64,000 bases of DNA from Pteria penguin (GCA_035048485.1 CM068588.1:24760324-24824323); one strand, 5' to 3'; shown: positions 39,401 to 43,800, counted from the stretch's first letter. Translations and numbers: made by a program. Notes: generated by a model from the sequence alone, not told the origin.

Positions 39401-41978
39401 GAAAAAGATATTTGTAGAAATGTTTTTGTGCAATACTTACATTTGATTATAATTTGCTAATGCAATGTGATTTTGTCGATTAATGACTTTTTTCATTTAA
39501 TTGTTCAATCAGTAAATATTTTTGTTTGTTATGAATATTGCAATGTTGAGTCATTTCTGTAGGATGAATGAAGCCAAAAAGTCCCGTTCAGCAAGTTATT
39601 TGATATTATTTAGTAATCTGTATGGAATACAATATCAGAATGCAGTCACGTGATACCATATAATACTTTGTTACGGTATCGTAACTCATATGATGTCATA
39701 GCGTAATTTTAACGAGGTGGTAAATAATGTAATACATTTACATGCAAAGAGATCCTAACGAATATGATATTATAGAATTATTTGTAGCAGTCATAAGTCC
39801 AATGGTACCATAAAGTAATGTGAGTCGAAAGTAATATAATACATGTACCTTAGAGTAATGTGTAACGAAGTCGTAACTCATATGATTCTATCCAGTTATC
39901 TGTCGTAACTCAGCAAATATTATAGATTAATCTGTAAGGAATCGTATCTCGTATGATTCTATCCCGTTATCTGTCGTAACTCATAAAGTATTATAGTGTA
40001 ATCTGTAACGTAGTCGTAACTCACATGATATCATAGAGTAATATGTAACGGGTCGCACGTCATATCATGCTATCCTGTTAAATGTCGTAACTCATGGCAT
40101 ATAATATAGTAATCTGTAACAAAACCGTTACTCATATGATATCATAGAATAATATGTAATGTAATGTATTACTCTATACTGTTATCTGTCGTAACTCCTG
40201 AAATATGACATAGTAATCTGTAATGGAGTTGTAAACCAACTGATACAATCAAGTAATATGTAACTGAGTTGATAGTCATATATTATCATAGTATAAGATG
40301 CAATGGGGTCGTAAGTCATACAATATATGATACTAAAGAGTATCATATGTGGTCGTAAGGGATAACAGGGAATAGGGATACATAAGGGACCATGGAGGAA
40401 AGGAATGAAGACATCCGACCCACCTGTATGAAATGAAACTAAGAAAATTGATATAAAGAAAATCAACCGGGGACACGTGCTGCACTTCATGTGACAGTAG
40501 TTACTTAATGATAAACGAGACGCTCTTCTTACCTATCATGAATGTTAAAATCATTGAAAAAAGCCAGTTACATGCTGCAGTATACCCTCTGAAAAACTAA
40601 AGGTGCTTTATGTTTTATTTCTGTCCAACGCAACGTTTACACAAAAAGTTGGAATTATACTTCACTGTGGGTGTTGCTAGCCAAACAGGAGACGCTTAAT
40701 CCTTCCGTGCACCTGGTCTCACTTCTGTTATTTAGGGGTCGGATAATGTCCACTGTGGAACATTGTTGTTAGTATCATAGTTATGTGACATCAATTACTT
40801 TCGTATTTTACATTAATTACATGTAAGTAGTATACTACAAATTTTTCAAGGGTACTTATAATCACACTGTGGTATCATAACCTGATTTATTTCCGTTACA
40901 GCCATGCAGTAATAGGATTCTCGAACGGTTTCATAGCTACAGCATCGGAGTCTTTACTCTTTCAGCATTGATTTTTGTCCTTCAGGTAAATTAAAATTAG
41001 AGAATGATGCAGTTCAATTATTGCATACATCAGAAAAATAAGTTATAATACAAATTGTCATGGTAAAGTCTATTGCACTTCATTTCATATTTCGTGAAAA
41101 TTTTATTTTGCTATTAAATATTTCGCACATTTTATACTGAATCAATGTGAATAATGACTTCACTATCCTGTTCTAAATACATGACAGGAACTAAATAAAT
41201 AAAAAGAAAGATGTGAATTAAACACAAAAGGTTTACAACAACAGAAAATAAACTACATGTTTACAAATATTACCATTGAACTACATCAAAGAAAAAAGAG
41301 GAGTTACTGGCTCAGTTATATGGCAGAAGTCACCATGGAGCTATACAATACATGAATATAAATAATATACTAGCACATATAACACATTACAAAAATATTT
41401 GATTGTAGTGCAATTACGATACCGACTTAGGACGGTAATTTAAATTTGACAAAAGCCAAACAAATGGTGTGGTTAACCGGTTTACGGACCCACCTTCCCA
41501 CTAACCGTAACAGCAGAACAATAAAAGGAAATCAACAATCAAAACACATTATCACAGAACATAGAACCACTCTTCCTACACAGCGATAAATATCTAAGTA
41601 TATATAATTACTCAGAACTCAAATTGAACTACACCTACGTCACATTAAAAAGTTCAAAATTAATTATCTAAGGCTTTTGTGCTGTATGAGAAGTTATGTA
41701 CTAGTTTCTGTAGTTTAATATCCAAAATTAGAGGAATGACGCTTTAGAAAAAAGAAAAGCAAAACAAAAACATATGTATGAGACAAGTAATATGCATACC
41801 AAGAAGAATCAGCAAGTGCTTGATCTAATTTTGAGTTAGTAATGCTAATCTATTACAGGTTGTTTTACTCATCTTGAAAGCAATCCTGACAAAGCAGACC
41901 ACATCCGTTGGAGGGGATATAGATTTAGGCATGAAATCAAACCCGTCTATAAATAGGTATAAACTGGAGGATAAGTAA
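1120..41978 (+). CDS. Poly-tetraspanin gene (concatemer of tetraspanin units, 5' end outside window)
   Basis: Predicted to encode one long multipass membrane protein built of head-to-tail tetraspanins. It has 29 exons: a linker exon, then units A1, B1, A2 and B2 of seven exons each. Every unit has the order TM1, EC1/TM2, TM3, LEL part 1, LEL part 2 (with CCG), TM4, cytosolic tail. Intron phases are 0 inside a unit and 2 between units, and all 28 junctions join in frame. Exon lengths add to 3492 nt, or 1163 residues plus one stop. Neither the A nor the B units in this span have their own start codon exon, and the tail exons of A1, B1 and A2 end at splice donors rather than in an unavoidable stop. 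Tetraspanins organise membrane microdomains and bind partner proteins through the large loop; the role of a concatemer is unknown. The alternative is several single-tetraspanin genes, but the continuous phases, missing starts and lack of AATAAA after the A tails argue against it. The start of the protein lies upstream. Confidence 0.75.
1479..1530 (+). CDS. A1 exon 1 (TM1 start)
   Basis: Acceptor ttttcag, donor gtaaga; 52 nt, phase 2 to 0. It reads IPSKTWIVVRGITL, the juxtamembrane part and start of TM1, and is nearly identical to the A2 exon at 24758-24809. No in-frame ATG could serve as a start here, so the unit must be entered by splicing from 1120-1223. Confidence 0.85.
2277..2513 (+). CDS. 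A1 exon 2 (rest of TM1, EC1, TM2)
   Basis: Acceptor ttccag, donor gtgaga; 237 nt, 79 codons, phase 0-0. It contains the end of TM1 (AVSMVLGIVMM), a small extracellular loop (about residues 17-43 of the exon) and TM2 (VTITCGVLTMATAIFG), followed by a basic cytosolic turn (KRLAGPRK). It differs from the A2 exon at about 10 of 79 residues. The A' exon at 50506 has exactly the same length. Confidence 0.92.
2689..2763 (+). CDS. A1 exon 3 (TM3)
   Basis: Acceptor cttttag, donor gtaagt; 75 nt, phase 0-0. It encodes the TM3 helix (VMLALLILTKIGLLIAW) ending IPFHRS. All six units in the window have a 75-nt TM3 exon. Confidence 0.9.
3803..4190 (-). pseudogene. Retroelement-like ORF fragment (C-terminal segment), minus copy
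   Basis: The minus strand has a 107-residue open frame with SLYDKRDDFNF, SSNIPSSPAYGVFIS, LIRYSRACS and LRKFYGRY. Similarity to the plus-strand copy extends upstream of its ATG to near 4190 (KETTES, YLDI). These strings recall the C-terminal part of reverse-transcriptase-like proteins widespread in animal genomes; that is from memory and only moderately certain. It is truncated and lies in an intron in the opposite sense to the host gene. Confidence 0.5.
4755..5270 (+). pseudogene. Retroelement-like ORF fragment, plus copy with internal stop
   Basis: This is a second copy of the same family as 3803-4190, in the opposite orientation. The open frame 4755-5168 carries KDTTES, SLYDIRDDFNF, SSNIPSSPAYGVYIS and LIRYARACS. 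It is cut by a TAA at 5166-5168, after which the homologous frame continues as LRKFYGRYRDLL. The first 45 or so residues are not shared with the minus copy and may be chance frame. Relic, not a gene of the host. Confidence 0.5.
5531..5710 (+). repeat. Dispersed repeat family R1, copy 1
   Basis: Starts near ttgcaggacttttgtgacgg and runs through a gcatgcaaccaggggacgct motif to a mtggttaacccttcggtacttcg-like end. Close copies are at 15285-15475 and 32719-32905. Shorter relatives share the CAGGAGACGC/CTCC block at 40670, 56470, 58420 and, on the minus strand, 59395, 59630 and 3595. Confidence 0.7.
5821..5910 (+). CDS. A1 exon 4 (LEL part 1)
   Basis: Acceptor attctag, donor gtaaag; 90 nt, phase 0-0. 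It encodes the first helices of the large extracellular loop, ending RIWNRYHIA. The A2 copy at 28832 is about 90% identical at the nucleotide level by eye. The Trp-Asn pair near the end recurs in all six units. Confidence 0.88.
6600..6773 (+). CDS. A1 exon 5 (LEL part 2, CCG motif)
   Basis: Acceptor ttttgcag, donor gtaagt; 174 nt, phase 0-0. It holds the tetraspanin signature: SCCGV at exon residues 2-6, RSCCK (the second cysteine pair), and one more cysteine in QTCQNG. With the cysteine in the next exon (FCHDE) that makes six, enough for three disulfides. Four of 58 residues differ from A2. The leading ATG codon is internal, not a start. Confidence 0.95.
6830..6935 (-). repeat. Dispersed repeat family R2, fragment shared with A2 intron
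   Basis: Read on the + strand it runs gcggtgagtgtgaag, then a gccggtccaccaaactgattg block and a cttcaattgagcgactgc block. The same piece follows the homologous exon of A2 at 29815-29930, so it was present before the A-B duplication. Other copies are near 950-1020, 37005-37190, 41320-41515 and 63435-63570. Confidence 0.65.
7300..7383 (+). CDS. A1 exon 6 (last LEL cysteine and TM4)
   Basis: Acceptor actttcag, donor gtattg; 84 nt, phase 0-0. FCHDEF supplies the sixth loop cysteine, followed by TM4 (SAGFYVIFCLMIMAE). All six units have an 84-nt exon here. Confidence 0.9.
7384..9787. other. Intron before A1 tail exon
   Basis: About 2.4 kb. It holds a diverged repeat at about 7855-8230 and a local direct duplication near 9300-9600 (the gtacatacagaaatatat block occurs twice, at about 9326 and 9482). 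No exon recognised. Confidence 0.6.
7855..8230 (+). repeat. Dispersed repeat with internal subrepeats
   Basis: Contains two similar halves, each with a ggctttcatatttcac block, a tgacaagacctt block and a gtgacct/gaccttgac block, framed by ggggcat motifs. It looks like a common molluscan dispersed repeat, but I cannot name the family. Confidence 0.5.
9788..9894 (+). CDS. A1 exon 7 (end of TM4 and cytosolic linker to B1)
   Basis: Acceptor gttatag, donor gtaaag; 107 nt, phase 0 to 2. After VACFIFSAKTKT comes a Ser/Asn/Gln-rich polar tail ending DMKT. If the intron is not removed, the frame meets TAA four bases after the exon end (9896-9898). The same arrangement recurs in A2. Spliced, the T codon is completed by the G at 11849 and the protein continues into B1. 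Confidence 0.8.
9895..11848. repeat. A1-B1 intron with degenerate minisatellite
   Basis: From about 10050 to 11100 the intron consists of diverged tandem units of roughly 50-60 bp with catctgaagcactgatcctg and atattgatgaatttcctt blocks. It is interrupted near 10800-10940 by an unrelated GC-richer piece (ctacgcctacgcctgcgtag). A short R2 fragment (gtgtggttaacgggtttacg) lies at about 11335. No AATAAA was seen in the first 150 bases after the A1 tail. Confidence 0.7.
11849..11894 (+). CDS. B1 exon 1 (TM1 start)
   Basis: Strong pyrimidine tract and cag acceptor, donor gtaagt; 46 nt, phase 2 to 0. It reads KIIRYSYLASSITIL. There is no ATG in frame, so it needs an upstream exon; the phase fits A1 exon 7 exactly. 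The B2 counterpart is 34501-34546. Confidence 0.85.
12089..12331 (+). CDS. B1 exon 2 (TM1, EC1, TM2)
   Basis: Acceptor gatttcag, donor gtaagt; 243 nt, 81 codons, phase 0-0. It starts with the rest of TM1 (LCGLGLFFEGLLLHF), followed by the small loop (DPIFTHPVIKVLWNS and on) and TM2 (SVIVMTTSVAGIL), then basic KSKSK. The B2 exon has the same length. Confidence 0.92.
12611..12624 (+). repeat. Poly-G tract
   Basis: A run of 14 G in the B1 intron, followed by further G-rich sequence. Similar homopolymers occur on the opposite sense at about 25794 and 32407. Confidence 0.8.
13810..13884 (+). CDS. B1 exon 3 (TM3)
   Basis: Acceptor tccacag, donor gtaagt; 75 nt, phase 0-0. It encodes GMLVIASVLKISEIGVWG then basic KTRTS. 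A long AC microsatellite begins right after the donor. Confidence 0.9.
13890..13977 (+). repeat. (AC)n microsatellite abutting a splice donor
   Basis: About 43-44 uninterrupted AC units start immediately after the gtaagt donor of B1 exon 3. The equivalent B2 intron (after 35479) lacks it and has an A/C-rich stretch instead. Confidence 0.95.
13978..15284. other. Intron, no recognised exon
   Basis: About 1.3 kb of AT-rich sequence in the B1 TM3-LEL intron. The open frame 14536-14850 resembles nothing I know and has no splice or codon support. Confidence 0.5.
15285..15475 (+). repeat. Dispersed repeat family R1, copy 2
   Basis: Same block order as 5531-5710: gttgcaggatttttgtgacg, gcatgcaggcaaggaacgct, cacatttgtctgaatatgg, then tttacccttcggaacttctt. 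Confidence 0.7.
15740..16700 (+). pseudogene. Tc1/mariner-type transposase, inactivated
   Basis: Pieces of a Tc1-like DDE transposase can be followed across frame changes: LQRQRVARLTLCSRLRRFSN, then WRFHLDSNGSRVQA, DACVIQHLQFGGGGLMV, VILQQNNTRPHNARVVSDYL, and AGPAMSPDVSLIKHVWDTM. There is a frameshift at about 16092 and several stops. Two catalytic positions also look mutated: the usual Asp of the QQDNARPH motif reads Asn, and the usual Glu of the PIEHVWD motif reads Lys. It lies in the intron between B1 TM3 and LEL part 1 and is dead. I did not identify the terminal inverted repeats. Confidence 0.85.
16864..16983 (+). CDS. B1 exon 4 (LEL part 1)
   Basis: Acceptor ttaatag, donor gtatta; 120 nt, phase 0-0. 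It reads VDGNLRDVLQ and ends ISAAWNYLFAQ, the helix that runs into the CCG motif. The B2 copy at 37671 is very similar, and the B' exon is also 120 nt. Confidence 0.9.
17705..17841. mobile_element. Small inverted-repeat element (MITE-like)
   Basis: The left arm, starting agaaataatgacgtcctaat, is the reverse complement of the right arm ending attaggacgtcattatttct with few mismatches; arms are about 47 bp around a 43-bp AT-rich centre. There is no coding content. It sits in the intron after B1 exon 4. Confidence 0.8.
18235..18416 (+). repeat. ATT/AAT trinucleotide microsatellite
   Basis: Imperfect (ATC), then (AAT), then (ATT) runs of about 180 bp. The switch of strand sense makes it partly self-complementary. 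Long poly-Asn/poly-Ile frames here are artefacts. Confidence 0.95.
18888..19745 (+). repeat. 36-bp minisatellite in B1 LEL intron
   Basis: About two dozen copies of a 36-bp unit with core tgatcttagatcacacagt and spacer atttgtatttagctctc. Each unit contains TGATCT-T-AGATCA, a near-perfect 13-bp palindrome. A block starting tatctgtatgtagccctctg at 19141 recurs at 19428, showing a multi-unit duplication. Because the period is 12 codons, one frame stays open for 149 residues without being a gene. Confidence 0.95.
19956..20150 (+). CDS. B1 exon 5 (LEL part 2, CCG motif)
   Basis: Acceptor tatttaag, donor gtacgt; 195 nt, phase 0-0. It starts LKCCGVTNG (CCG at exon residues 3-5), has IPVYCCKNNP (second pair) and GTCTPS (fifth cysteine). 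The sixth cysteine is in the next exon. Two codons shorter than the B2 exon near the start. Confidence 0.93.
20460..20860 (+). repeat. Degenerate minisatellite shared with B2 intron
   Basis: Diverged units of about 50-55 bp with agagtaatctgtaacg, gtcataactcatatgat and accatag blocks. The homologous B2 intron carries the same array at about 39590-40340, so the array is older than the A-B duplication. Confidence 0.75.
21095..21262 (+). mobile_element. tRNA-derived SINE (MetaSINE-like tail)
   Basis: The head has an A box (tggtgtagtgattaagca) and B box (ggttcgattcc); the body ends in a tgaaatattgttgaaagcga block followed by cgtaaaacacc and a caatcaacc-type tail. From memory this resembles bivalve MetaSINE cores. 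It is not a functional tRNA gene: the tRNA-like part continues into SINE body. Minus-strand relative at 29262-29400, tail fragment at 34360-34455. Confidence 0.8.
21468..21551 (+). CDS. B1 exon 6 (last LEL cysteine and TM4)
   Basis: Acceptor attacag, donor gtaaat; 84 nt, phase 0-0. PCNFKILERF gives the sixth cysteine, then TM4 (GVFTLSALIVVLQ). Confidence 0.9.
21552..24382. other. Intron B1 TM4 to tail exon; nothing else recognised
   Basis: About 2.8 kb, AT-rich. I searched for a terminal exon like that of B2 (VVLLILKAIL) and found none; the matching exon is the linker at 24383. Frames such as 22068-22382 have no supporting features. Confidence 0.6.
24383..24480 (+). CDS. B1 exon 7 (end of TM4 and cytosolic linker to A2)
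   Basis: Acceptor tatttag, donor gtttgt; 98 nt, phase 0 to 2. IIQFGLLLRVIIKN completes TM4, then a charged linker (EDMYWKKFKGFVKR). It joins in frame to 24758. This exon and its twin at 1120 are the physical bridge between a B unit and the next A unit, the key evidence for a concatemer. Confidence 0.83.
24758..24809 (+). CDS. A2 exon 1 (TM1 start)
   Basis: Acceptor gtttcag, donor gtaaga; 52 nt, phase 2 to 0. Reads KITIPSKIWIVVRGITM. Twin of 1479-1530. Confidence 0.87.
24810..26044. other. Intron, no exon
   Basis: About 1.2 kb. It contains a poly-T tract at about 24910-24935 and a poly-C tract at about 25794-25806. No other structure seen. Confidence 0.6.
26045..26281 (+). CDS. A2 exon 2 (TM1, EC1, TM2)
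   Basis: Acceptor tttccag, donor gtaaga; 237 nt, phase 0-0. Same features as A1 exon 2; substitutions cluster at the start of the exon and around the small-loop/TM2 border. Confidence 0.92.
26472..26546 (+). CDS. A2 exon 3 (TM3)
   Basis: Acceptor tttttag, donor gtaagt; 75 nt, phase 0-0. Reads VMLVLLILTKIGLLFAW then IPFHRS. Confidence 0.9.
26547..28831. other. Intron with SINE-like fragment
   Basis: About 2.3 kb. An ATT/ATC-rich patch lies at 27895-28010 and a tRNA-derived SINE-like piece at 28322-28520. The retroelement pair of the A1 intron (3803-5270) is absent here, so it entered A1 after duplication or was lost from A2. Confidence 0.6.
28322..28520 (+). mobile_element. tRNA-derived SINE-like repeat
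   Basis: Head with gatgaggtactcggctaatg and a B box (gggttcgacaccc); the body has gtggtacattgttgttag, caccaattactttcgtaa and a gatgagacagtaaaaacc block. The last block also follows a B-box-like motif at 55350-55470. Confidence 0.65.
28832..28921 (+). CDS. A2 exon 4 (LEL part 1)
   Basis: Acceptor ttctag, donor gtaata; 90 nt, phase 0-0. Starts IAWSSRFQMDNVFRQW and ends RIWNRYHIA. Twin of 5821-5910. Confidence 0.88.
29262..29400 (-). mobile_element. SINE fragment (same family as 21095), minus strand
   Basis: Reverse orientation: tail ggtgttttacgtcgctttca, then B box complement (ggaatcgaaccc). It covers the tail and part of the tRNA head. Confidence 0.75.
29587..29760 (+). CDS. A2 exon 5 (LEL part 2, CCG motif)
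   Basis: Acceptor ttgtag, donor gtaagt; 174 nt, phase 0-0. SCCGV, RSCCK and QTCNNG as in A1, with Asn for Asp at two positions, Val for Ala and Asn for Gln. Confidence 0.95.
29815..29930 (-). repeat. Dispersed repeat family R2, copy shared with A1 intron
   Basis: Sits about 55 bp after A2 exon 5, as its twin (6830-6935) does after A1 exon 5. The gtcggtccaccacaccaatt and cacttcaatagaccgtc blocks are better preserved here. Confidence 0.65.
31177..31260 (+). CDS. A2 exon 6 (last LEL cysteine and TM4)
   Basis: Acceptor tttcag, donor gtatta; 84 nt, phase 0-0. FCHDEYMKLMNG then TM4 (SAGFYAIFSLMIISE). Confidence 0.9.
31261..32258. other. Intron with AAT microsatellite
   Basis: About 1 kb; an AAT/AATA-rich patch lies at about 31945-32030. 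No exon seen. Confidence 0.6.
32259..32365 (+). CDS. A2 exon 7 (end of TM4 and cytosolic linker to B2)
   Basis: Acceptor aaatag, donor gtaaag; 107 nt, same length and phase as A1 exon 7. Reads ITCFILPVKTKT then a polar tail ending DKKT. Unspliced, it would stop at TAA 32367-32369. Spliced, it joins 34501 in frame. Confidence 0.8.
32719..32905 (+). repeat. Dispersed repeat family R1, copy 3
   Basis: Blocks tgttgcaggacttttgcgac, catgcaaccaggggacgcgt, gcatttgtctgaatataaca and ggttaacccttcgtacttct in the same order as copies 1 and 2. Confidence 0.7.
34360..34455 (+). mobile_element. SINE tail fragment
   Basis: Has a gttgaagaggttggtaatct block and a cctaaaacaccaatcaacca end matching the body and tail of the SINE at 21095-21262, without the tRNA head. 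Confidence 0.6.
34501..34546 (+). CDS. B2 exon 1 (TM1 start)
   Basis: Acceptor ctttcag, donor gtaagt; 46 nt, phase 2 to 0. Reads KIIRFSYFALCMTLV. No start codon upstream in frame. Confidence 0.85.
34869..35111 (+). CDS. B2 exon 2 (TM1, EC1, TM2)
   Basis: Acceptor atttcag, donor gtaagt; 243 nt, phase 0-0. LCGVGLFCEGLLLHL, small loop, then TM2 (SIVVMVTSMVGILGF) and KSKSK. Confidence 0.92.
35405..35479 (+). CDS. B2 exon 3 (TM3)
   Basis: Acceptor gtttacag, donor gtaagt; 75 nt, phase 0-0. Reads FLVMLATASALIVSQIGVWG then KTKSY. Confidence 0.9.
35975..36590 (+). repeat. Dispersed repeat ending gacgggcgta-type motif, with internal tandem units
   Basis: Starts near gaagggacgtacatgtatta, then three diverged units of about 110-120 bp (caggatacagaccaaactgt, catgccaagacaaagacacc, aggtcaaggtcgtagtacta blocks) and ends gcgacggacgtattttacca. 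Edges resemble those of 51935-52270 and 60515-61468, suggesting one superfamily. Confidence 0.6.
36595..36725 (+). repeat. Dispersed repeat family R3, copy 1
   Basis: Blocks tgactagcaaggcggtgggt, actctatgataggactt and tcagaggaggtgaggtcct recur at 63130-63255. Confidence 0.65.
37005..37190 (+). repeat. Dispersed repeat family R2, copy
   Basis: Blocks gtcagaagtcaccaaggata, cattacaaaaatattgattg, gataccaactcaggacggtc, ggtgtggttaacaggcttta. Nearly the same order as 41320-41515; reverse copy at 63435-63570. Confidence 0.7.
37671..37790 (+). CDS. B2 exon 4 (LEL part 1)
   Basis: Acceptor ttaatag, donor gtataa; 120 nt, phase 0-0. VDSNLRGLLQ to ISAAWNHLFTQ. Confidence 0.9.
38370..38920 (+). repeat. 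51-bp minisatellite in B2 LEL intron
   Basis: Diverged copies of a unit containing gactatagtgaatcagtgga and tagtaaatcagact blocks; the most regular part (38700-38915) has a 51-bp period (17 codons), which keeps one frame open. It occupies the same intron as the unrelated 36-bp array of B1. Confidence 0.85.
39166..39366 (+). CDS. B2 exon 5 (LEL part 2, CCG motif)
   Basis: Acceptor gtttaag, donor gtacgt; 201 nt, 67 codons, phase 0-0. LECCGVTYG, IPVYCCKNNP, GDCSPS. The stretch GITTNPSIPVYCCKNNPLTE is identical to B1, while the segment just after CCG differs and is two residues longer. Confidence 0.93.
39590..40340 (+). repeat. Degenerate minisatellite shared with B1 intron (expanded)
   Basis: Diverged units of about 50-60 bp with gagtaatctgtaacg, gtcgtaactcatatgat and tatcatag blocks, about twice as long as the homologous array at 20460-20860. 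Confidence 0.75.
40670..40830 (+). repeat. Dispersed repeat related to R1
   Basis: Blocks gttgctagccaaacaggaga, cacctggtctcacttctgtt, tgtggaacattgttgttagt and atcaattactttcgtatttt. Close relatives at 56465-56632 (plus), 59395-59560 and 59630-59785 (minus). Confidence 0.7.
40902..40985 (+). CDS. B2 exon 6 (last LEL cysteine and TM4)
   Basis: Acceptor cgttacag, donor gtaaat; 84 nt, phase 0-0. PCSNRILERF then TM4 (GVFTLSALIFVLQ). Confidence 0.9.
41320..41515 (+). repeat. Dispersed repeat family R2, copy
   Basis: Blocks ggcagaagtcaccatggagc, cattacaaaaatatttgatt, gataccgacttaggacggta and ggtgtggttaaccggtttac; near-parallel to 37005-37190. Confidence 0.7.
41859..41978 (+). CDS. B2 exon 7 (end of TM4, cytosolic tail, stop)
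   Basis: Acceptor attacag; 120 nt to TAA at 41976-41978. VVLLILKAIL completes TM4, then a tail ending NRYKLEDK. At the place where the B0 and B1 linkers are spliced out (Lys-Arg or Gln-Arg with AG|GT), this exon reads AATAG|GTATAA: the GT is still there but the rest of the donor is poor, and reading on meets a stop nine residues later. It may therefore be a linker turned into a terminus. Confidence 0.78.
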   Translation, partial: VVLLILKAILTKQTTSVGGDIDLGMKSNPSINRYKLEDK

Positions 41979-42382
41979 ATTTATGTCATGCAATAAGAAA
42001 GTACCATATTATCCAAAATCGTGAGAAAACTGTCTTGAATTTAAAACTGACAAGCACATGACATTGTGGTACTTTGTGTGTTATCATGTACATGTATTAC
42101 TATTATCATTATTATTATTGTTATTATTATTACAAACTTGCTTCTTACATTTGATGGAAAATTGTTACGTGGAAGTTGACAATGACAGGAAAGTAAAAAC
42201 TGGCAAATTCATTAATTACAGTGTGTTTTAAACATAAATTAAAGCTCCCTCCCTCATTGCCTTTACTTTTTTAACTTATTACTTTGCTAACGATATCATG
42301 CCTTACATATGTAATATCTATGGAAACACATATATCAGTAATAACTATCTAATACAAAAACATTTCTTTTATTAGAGTAGAA

Positions 42383-42646
42383 ACCGCTGAAGAAGAGGAA
42401 ACGGTCACTGCATTTAATGGCGTACCGCCCACGGGCGAGTAAGGGCAATAGACGAAGTTTAACTCTAGAGGCGATGTAGCAGAATAACAACAGGTGGTGG
42501 TTCACATGGATGTGACCGCTGAAGAAGAGGAAACGGTCACTGCATTTAATGGCGTACCGCCCACGGGCGAGTAAGGGCAATAGACGAAGTTTAACTCTAG
42601 AGGCGATGTAGCAGAATAACAACAGGTGGTGGTTCACATGGATGTG
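42383..42646. repeat. Exact 132-bp tandem duplication
   Basis: 42383-42514 and 42515-42646 appear identical by reading (start accgctgaagaagaggaaac). The sequence is much more GC-rich than its surroundings. It creates a repeated open frame on the minus strand (HHLLLFCYIASRV, RFLFFSG); I could not name the source element. Confidence 0.9.
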
Positions 42647-42719
42647 ACAAACTGACATCGTGTAAGCAGTAAGAAATGTAGATCGCGAAAAAATATTTTA
42701 GATTTGATAGATGTATATG

Positions 42720-43800
42720 TTAGTTTTAAAAATAAGCATATGTGTAATATTATTATTATTTATATGTGTAAGACGTGTATGTCACGTGTGTCATTGATAT
42801 TAAACACAGCATTTGTGTAATAATGGTTGTGCTCATATGATATATTTTAGAACGATGATATACTCATGATATGTATAAGAAAGTAAAATCAAATGTGTGT
42901 AAAAATGATAGGACACACATGATATGTGTAACACTTATAGAACAATCATAATATATTTAGTGTGTAGGGATTTAATAATATGTGTAATCATGTAAATAAA
43001 TAAATGATGTGTATAATCGTGATAGTGTACGAAATGATATATGTATACGGAAAATGAACAAAGGAATGGTGTAATAACAATCGTGCACATATGATATGTG
43101 ATAATAAGCATAGTGGTATATCTGATAATGATTAAAGGCAAACATAATACCTCTAAAAGCTATATTGCATTCATAATAAGTGGTATAACAACAGTACATT
43201 CATAATATAAGTATTAAAAAATAGTTCTCTCATTACATGTGTAATGTTGAAAATACCCAAAGATATATGTAATAATGATTGTGCCGAATGATACGTGTTA
43301 TAATGATATTGCCAAATGATACGTGTTATAATGATAGTGCCAAATGATACGTGTGATAATGATAGTGCCAAATGATACGTGTGATAATGATTGTGTCAAT
43401 TAATTGATGTATAGTTATAATGCCATATGATAATTGTAATAATGATAGTGCTAAAGTGTGTAATAATAATAATGTCAAATGATAGGTGTAATAATCATAG
43501 TATCAAATGTTAATAATAATAATAATAATAATGTCAAATGATAGATGTAGTAATGTTAATGCCAAATGATAGGTGTAATAATAGTAATGTCAAATGAGAT
43601 GTGTAATAATGTAATGATAGTATCAAATGATGGGTGTATTAATGAAAGTGTCAAATGAAAGATGTTAAAATGACAATGTCAAATAATGGGTGTATAAAAT
43701 GAAATATGTAAAACTAGTAATGAGATTGAATAAATGATATACGTAATTCTCATAGCGCACACTTGATACGTGTAAATCAATAATGTGTACTGGTTCTGAA
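42720..43800. repeat. AT-rich degenerate satellite
   Basis: About 1.1 kb of diverged units, most regular at 43260-43390 with a 28-bp period (aaatgatacgtgttataatg then atagtgcc). Units elsewhere share atgatatgtgtaataatg-like cores. Confidence 0.85.

Noticed and set aside
42335..42658. Minus-strand 107-residue repeated frame
   Set aside because: It exists because of the exact 132-bp duplication; no start, splice or family evidence for a gene.
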